From positions 1 through 23,008 of the forward strand of contig JAMYWO010000483.1 of the NCBI GenBank assembly GCA_024220525.1: a stretch of DNA of 23,008 nucleotides, in the 5' to 3' direction. The stretch is from Cochliopodium minus. Taxonomy: Eukaryota; Discosea; Himatismenida; Cochliopodiidae. Below the pieces are notes generated by a model that was not told where the DNA came from, did not search any database, and saw only the letters and a list, made by a program, of their open reading frames with translations. Numbering within the stretch: the first letter of the stretch is position 1; each line of letters begins with the position of its first letter. Shown here in pieces: positions 18,535 to 23,008 of this stretch. Made by a program: the position numbers and the translations under genes.

Positions 18535-19778
18535 TTAAAAGAAAGATCCAACAAAAGGATACAGTAACTCCGAAAATATACGGAAAAAAGAATAAATAGC
18601 AATTAGTTTTGACACTAAAGTAATGATGGCAAAAATAAAGTTGCAATTGAATTTGGAAGGGGAAGGAGATTTGGGCTTGAGATCGAACTTCTGGGCAGAC
18701 TCCGAAACAGCATTGTTGGTCTTGATCTTTCCCATTGTATTTGACAAGATATTGAGGTTACTAGATATTTTGTTGTTCAAATCATTACCACTTTTAATAT
18801 TTCTATTAAAGTTTTTATTGTTAAAATTATTGTTATTGTTTATGTTTCTACTAAAATTGTTTTTTGAATAACTTTTGTTTTTAAAGTTTGAATGTATTGT
18901 ATCATTTAATTTTTTGGGCGGAAGTGGAGAAACGAAGACAAAGTCATCCTTCTTCAATTCTATCGTTTGATCCTCGTTTTTCTCGTTGAGATACGCCTCG
19001 GAATTAGATAAAATCGATTTTTTTTTTTCCTCACTCAATCTCCCTGTGATGAATTTGAATCCAAAGGAGCTCAGATTATATTTATTTAACATCCTGTCCT
19101 CCTTAGGATAAAAATCGATCGAATCACCATCATTCAAATCTGATCTCTCATTTTTATTCAACTTCTTTTGATTCACATGTGTTCCATTCGCTCCATAATT
19201 CTCTATCACATACTTCTTTCGAATATTCTCATTTATTTCAGTTCCATCTGAGGATATAGAATCGCTATTGGAATTGATATCCTTACACATCCCCCTATTA
19301 TCTCCTAATCTTATTTCAAAATGTTCTCTACTGATCACACTCAAATTGATATTCAATCCATCTGTTTTCTTCAATACTCTTCCCAAATAATTCCTCCCAA
19401 ATTTAAAAGGCAATTCTTCATTTTTGATCGTTATGATATTTATAGCTATTAAAAAATATCATAAATGAGTATAATCAAAACAAATATACATTTATTTCTT
19501 AGATATGTACCATATAATGGATCCTCTTTGTTCATTTCGAAATTATATATCCCTTTGTAACAAAATATCAATGTTATATAATCTTCAGAGTCTTTGGTTG
19601 ATTCCCCATTCGATATATCTTCTTCATCTTGCAATTCAAAGGATATTCTTTTATATTTTTTGGAATTTAGTGTGATCAGTGGAATTGATCCTTCATATGA
19701 AACTGATCTTTTGCTTTTCTTGTATGTGATTGAATTTGAATCATTAATGTTATTCTTTCTTTTTGTTTGTTTATTCAT
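18535..19778 (-). CDS. Tail-anchored FHA-domain protein (392 aa)
   Basis: Exons 19511-19778 and 18535-19445 (TAA); donor GTACAT, acceptor TTAATAG, phase 1. A basic N-terminus (KQTKRKNN, KKSKR) precedes an FHA domain at about residues 65-205, with the key landmarks FGRN (105-108), SREH (128-131), NGTHVN (176-181) and the LNDGDSIDF strand. FHA domains bind phosphothreonine peptides, and Arg107, Ser128 and Asn176 are the expected binding residues. A low-complexity Asn/Lys-rich linker follows, then a C-terminal hydrophobic segment (about 359-377), so the protein should be tail-anchored with the FHA domain facing the cytosol. The insert between SREH and NGTHVN is long, with an Asn/Ser-rich loop. 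Which membrane it sits in is not decided by the sequence. Confidence 0.85.
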
Positions 19779-20032
19779 AAAAGGGAAGATAGAGTAAATT
19801 TTTTTTTAAATGCGAATATCAAGATTAAAAATATGTTCCCTATCTTGAAATCAATTCATTATAACAAGTGAATTATTGTTATAAATCATTCTTATTTCGA
19901 TACAATTTTAATTAATTCGAACTCTCATAATGAATTGTAAAAATATTTGAATAATAACTATCTTGATCAAGATAATTTTTGAATTCTATCAAATGATATA
20001 CATTTATTTAACACATTCTGGTCTATCTTCAA

Positions 20033-20334
20033 TTATTTATCCTTTTGATTATCAATCACAGAATTTTTAAAGCATTCTCTGTATACTTTCAATTGATCTT
20101 GACATTTAGACCAATCTCTATTTGATTCAGCAATACATTCTTCCAATAAATAATATGATTCACTACATCCTTAAATAAATCAGTCAATCAGTCCAATTAT
20201 AAAAATCAAGAATTTTTGATGCTTTTTTTACCTCTTTGGGTAACAACAGAATCAAAATCTCTATCGAATAACAATGATTTTTGTTTGTTTACATCATATC
20301 CTTTGAGATAATCATTTTCATCCTGTTTACTCAT
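20033..20334 (-). CDS. COA4: COA4-like twin CX9C protein, cytochrome c oxidase assembly (79 aa)
   Basis: Exons 20232-20334 and 20033-20169 (TAA), joined in phase 1 by GTAAAA and TATTTAAG. The product has exactly two CX9C motifs, C36-C46 and C57-C67, the hallmark of small intermembrane-space proteins imported and oxidised by the Mia40 relay. The sequence RGCSESYYLLEECIAES, DWSKCQDQLKVYRECF follows human COA4 (RSGC...ECMAQ..DW..CQPQV..F..CM) closely in spacing and residues, including the DW before the second motif and a preceding FD-x-V/L region. COA4 is needed for assembly of respiratory complex IV. The length is usual for the family. It is transcribed away from the cytochrome b5 gene across only 181 nt. 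Confidence 0.85.
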
Positions 20335-20515
20335 TTGAACAATAAGAAACTTTAATTTTTATTTTTTTATGATTTGAAACAAAATATTTGTCATATTGAA
20401 CATTGTTTCCAATTATTGAACAACTCATTTCAAATCCAAATAGAATGATTTCTCTTTCAATCTTTAAATTTTTGGAGATTTATAAATCCCACTTTAAAAA
20501 AAATAAAATTGGAGG
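20335..20515. promoter_or_regulatory. Compact bidirectional promoter region (COA4-like / cytochrome b5)
   Basis: Only 181 nt separate the two start codons, which point away from each other, so both promoters must overlap or abut here. The region is AT-rich without a recognisable named element. Confidence 0.55.
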
Positions 20516-21249
20516 ATGGATCATAACAAGCATTTGAATAGATTGAATCATATCAAGAATTGTTTATCACCATCATCTCCTTGTCAAAATAAATCGCTCA
20601 TCTTCAAGAATGATTGCAAAGAATTGGAGAGCAAGGTGAAAGAATATACGATGGATGATTTAAAGAAACACAATAAAGAAGGGGATCTATGGATATTGAT
20701 AAAAGGTGATTCAAAATATCGCTTTCTAATCATAAAATTAAAAAATTATAAAATTATAAAATATCAATCACTCCAAATGAAACATTTATATCATTATAAT
20801 TGAAATATGCTGTGATTTGAAGACATATCTCAATTCATTTTTTTTATTTATTGATATATTATATGTTATACATAAAATGTTTTGAATATATAATAAGCAA
20901 TTTCGAGATAATTGGGTCTATCCATCAAATAAATAATCTTGATTGGATTTAAATAATTAAAAAATTAAAAAATTAAAAAATAAAAAATTAAAAAATAAAA
21001 AATTCAATTAAAGGAAAAATATATGATGTGTCTGAATTTATGATTGACCATCCTGGAGGAGGAGATTTATTGCTTGACGTAGCAGGAAAAGATGCAACAA
21101 AGGGCTTCGACGAGGCAGGACACTCAAACGAAGCGTTGGCACAGTTGGAGGAACTTTATATAGGAGAATTGAAGAAAGAAGTTCCTCAAAACAGCAAAAA
21201 CAAAAAAAATGTATCAAAAAACAAAAAAGATGATAAAAAAAAGAAATAA
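20516..21249 (+). CDS. Cytochrome b5, soluble type (141 aa)
   Basis: Exons 20516-20705 and 21014-21249 (TAA), joined in phase 1 through the conserved segment [15 protein letters not shown]. The heme-binding landmarks are present: DHPGG (His76) and GHS (His100), with AGKDAT between them and LEELYIGEL after. Cytochrome b5 donates electrons to desaturases, hydroxylases and other oxidases. About 44 extra residues precede the domain, with three Cys and no clear targeting signal. The C-terminus is a Lys-rich tail instead of the membrane anchor common in this family, so the protein should be soluble or bound by charge. Start at 20516 is the first ATG in an open frame after the AT-rich leader. Confidence 0.92.
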
Positions 21250-21269
21250 ATTATTAACGGAAATGTTAT

Positions 21270-21302
<33 letters not shown>

Positions 21303-21338
21303 TTTAATTGAAAATTCTTTTTCTTTTTTTTCAAATCA

Positions 21339-22924
21339 TTAAATTTTGTCCAACAAATTGTCCAGTCTTTTGGACCTAACAGGACCTAATTTGGTGTTTC
21401 CCTCCAAAATTCTGGTTTGTCTCTCTTTAGCCAACTTCACTGCCATAGTTGAGATCATACCCATAGGATTATTCTTTACAAATTTTATTTTTTATTTTTT
21501 ATTTTTTTTATTTTTTTATTTTTTTATTTTTTTATTTTTTATTTTTTTATTTTTTTATTTTTTTATTTTTAGTAATTTTTTACTTCGTTTGTCATTGTTC
21601 TGTTTCTCCCAAGACCTTCGTTGCCACCAGAGTTAACAGGAGTGATGGTTTTGACATTAGGATCATGACTCGTTTTCTTCAGTTTTATTCCAGCTTATTT
21701 TTCATTTTAACATTTTTTTATTAATTTAACATTGTTAATTTTTTCTTTTTATTTATTTTTTATTTTTTATTTTTTATTTTTTGAAAATTTTTTATTTTTA
21801 TTTTTGAATTCTTATTTTTATTTTTTTTAATTTTTTCTTTGATTTTTTTATTTAATTTTTCTTTGCAATTTTTTTTTTATTTTTTATTTTTTATTTTTTT
21901 ATATTTTTTTTTATATTTACACTTCAATTCTTGTATAAAATCGATTTGAGGTTTGATGACGGTAAATTTGGACTTTCTCTCAAGGGGTTTGATTTCCTGT
22001 CCCTCGTTCTTTGCAATGACTATTCTGATCGGCTTGATCTCAAAAATTGGTGGAGGGGGAGGTGGTGGAGGAGCATCTAGAAAATTGAAAATGATCAAAA
22101 AAATTTCAAAAAAAAATTTAAATAAATAATTTGAAAGATTTTTTAAATAAATTAAAAATTAAAATAAAAATGAATAATTTTTTAAAAAATTAAAATTAAA
22201 ATTAAAAATTAAAAAATAATTTGAAAATTCATTTTAAAAAAGATAAAATCAACTATTATTAATTAAAATTTAAAATTAAAATTAAAATAATAAAATAAAA
22301 ATGAATAAAACAATAAAAAAAAACAAAATTTAAATAATAAATAATAAAATGAAAAAATAAATATGAGAATTTAATTAAATTAATAAAAATTAAAAATTAA
22401 AAATTAAAAATATAAAATATAAAGAAAAATTAAAAATATGAAAATTAGAATTTAATTAATAATAAAATATAAAAAATGAAAATAATTTACCCATTGGTGA
22501 GAAGTTTTCACAGATGGGAGGAGAGGAGGAGCTGTTTTGGAGCTTTTCGTTGGCTTCTTGGAGTTGCTGTTTCAAAGAGGAAACGGTCTTCTCCAACTCC
22601 AAGACCTTTTCTTTTTATGTTCGAATAAAAAATAAAAAATTAAAAAAATAAAAAAAATAAAAATAAATTAAAAAAAATAAATAAAAAATAATTAAAAATA
22701 AATAAAAAATAATTAAAAATAAATAAATATTTATTTTTTACCATTGTTATTTCCAACGTTGTTTTGAGAGTTTCTTTGCATGACTTGGTTCTGCTCTTGT
22801 CTTTCTTTTCCTACCAGCTCTACCATTTTCTTGGTTTTCTCTTGGAGGGTTTTGAGGGCAGTTTGGAGCTTCTCGCATTTGTCTTTATTCATCTGTGCTT
22901 CTTTCTTGTATTTTTCTGTTTCTC
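21339..22924 (-). CDS. Coiled-coil / polyproline protein, 3' part only (at least 233 aa)
   Basis: Not recognised by name. Exons 22742-22924, 22491-22610, 21921-22076, 21584-21693 and 21339-21473 (TAA) keep phase throughout. The visible part starts with a coiled coil (GETEKYKKEAQMNKDK..., KTLQEKTKKMVELV; VLELEKTVSSLKQQLQEANE), then a Ser-rich SPPICENFSP stretch, eight prolines in a row (DAPPPPPPPPIFEIKP), a basic region, a Gly/Asn-rich linker (NSGGNEGLGRNRTM) and a C-terminal helix-like segment NPMGMISTMAVKLAKERQTR. Coiled coil followed by polyproline is common in actin and cytoskeleton regulators that bind profilin or SH3/WW domains, but no diagnostic domain is seen. The 5' end lies beyond the right edge. 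The 5'-most acceptor (22925-22926) has a 2-nt alternative. Confidence 0.65.
21485..21910. repeat. T-rich simple-sequence tracts in the last two introns of the coiled-coil gene
   Basis: Arrays of A followed by 6-8 T fill 21485-21570, and less regular ATTTTT tracts fill 21740-21910. They lie in introns 21474-21583 and 21694-21920. On the coding strand these are A-rich, the reverse of the T-rich introns elsewhere in this gene. Confidence 0.75.
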
Positions 22925-22926
22925 CT

Positions 22927-23008
22927 CTTATTAAAAAAATAAAAATAAAAATAAAAATAAAAATAAAAATAAAAATAAAAATAAAAATAAAAATAAAAAT
23001 AAAAATAA
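22927..23008. repeat. AAAAAT hexamer repeat at the right edge
   Basis: About 12-13 copies of AAAAAT run to the last base of the window, inside an intron of the coiled-coil gene. Together with the TAAAAAA repeat at position 1 this suggests both ends are assembly breaks in low-complexity sequence. Confidence 0.85.

Noticed and set aside
1-23008. tRNA, rRNA, CRISPR or mobile element genes
   Set aside because: I saw no tRNA cloverleaf, rRNA motif, spaced direct repeats of CRISPR type, transposase, reverse transcriptase or virus-like element on either strand by reading; a covariance-model scan was not possible.

Overview
The window is a gene-dense, very AT-rich stretch of nuclear DNA from a unicellular eukaryote. 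Introns are numerous, mostly canonical GT-AG, often under 150 nt and made of T-rich or A-rich simple sequence. The standard genetic code fits: some genes end in TAA and others in TGA. The genes point to an aerobic, mitochondriate protist (a COA4-like cytochrome oxidase assembly factor, NDUFA4/B12D-like proteins, cytochrome b5). An amoeboid lineage such as Heterolobosea or Amoebozoa would fit the RCC1, ankyrin and FHA proteins, but that is inference; the sequence alone does not fix the species. Both window edges lie in short A/T tandem repeats, and the genes at both edges run off the window.

Layout. 202-5053 (-) is an M1-family, aminopeptidase N-like type II membrane protein in at least 11 exons; its frame is intact but most catalytic residues are replaced, so it looks like a pseudoenzyme. 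5321-5616 (-) is a small predicted membrane protein. 5811-7281 (-) is a type II membrane protein with a GLUG/beta-helix-like ectodomain. 7759-10008 holds three small NDUFA4/B12D-like genes, two on minus and one on plus. 10343-10690 (-) is a short ankyrin-type protein and 10821-13064 (-) an 11-exon RCC1-type protein with 23-nt and probable 8-nt micro-exons. 13352-16372 (+) holds four more NDUFA4/B12D-like genes. Then follow a fatty acid hydroxylase/sterol desaturase-family enzyme (16549-18281, -), a tail-anchored FHA protein (18535-19778, -), a COA4-like twin CX9C protein (20033-20334, -), a soluble cytochrome b5 (20516-21249, +) and the 3' part of a coiled-coil/polyproline protein (21339-22924, -).

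The most notable features are the seven-member tandem family of NDUFA4/B12D-like genes, which shows every stage from near-identical copies (97.5% over 440 bp, with an identical intron) to strongly diverged ones with stepwise intron differences; the M1 pseudopeptidase; and the micro-exons. NDUFA4 and COA4 both belong to cytochrome c oxidase biology, so the window is rich in respiratory small-protein genes. Whether that clustering has meaning beyond tandem duplication is not shown by the sequence. All exon coordinates were worked out by hand from splice signals, reading phase and homology, without transcripts.
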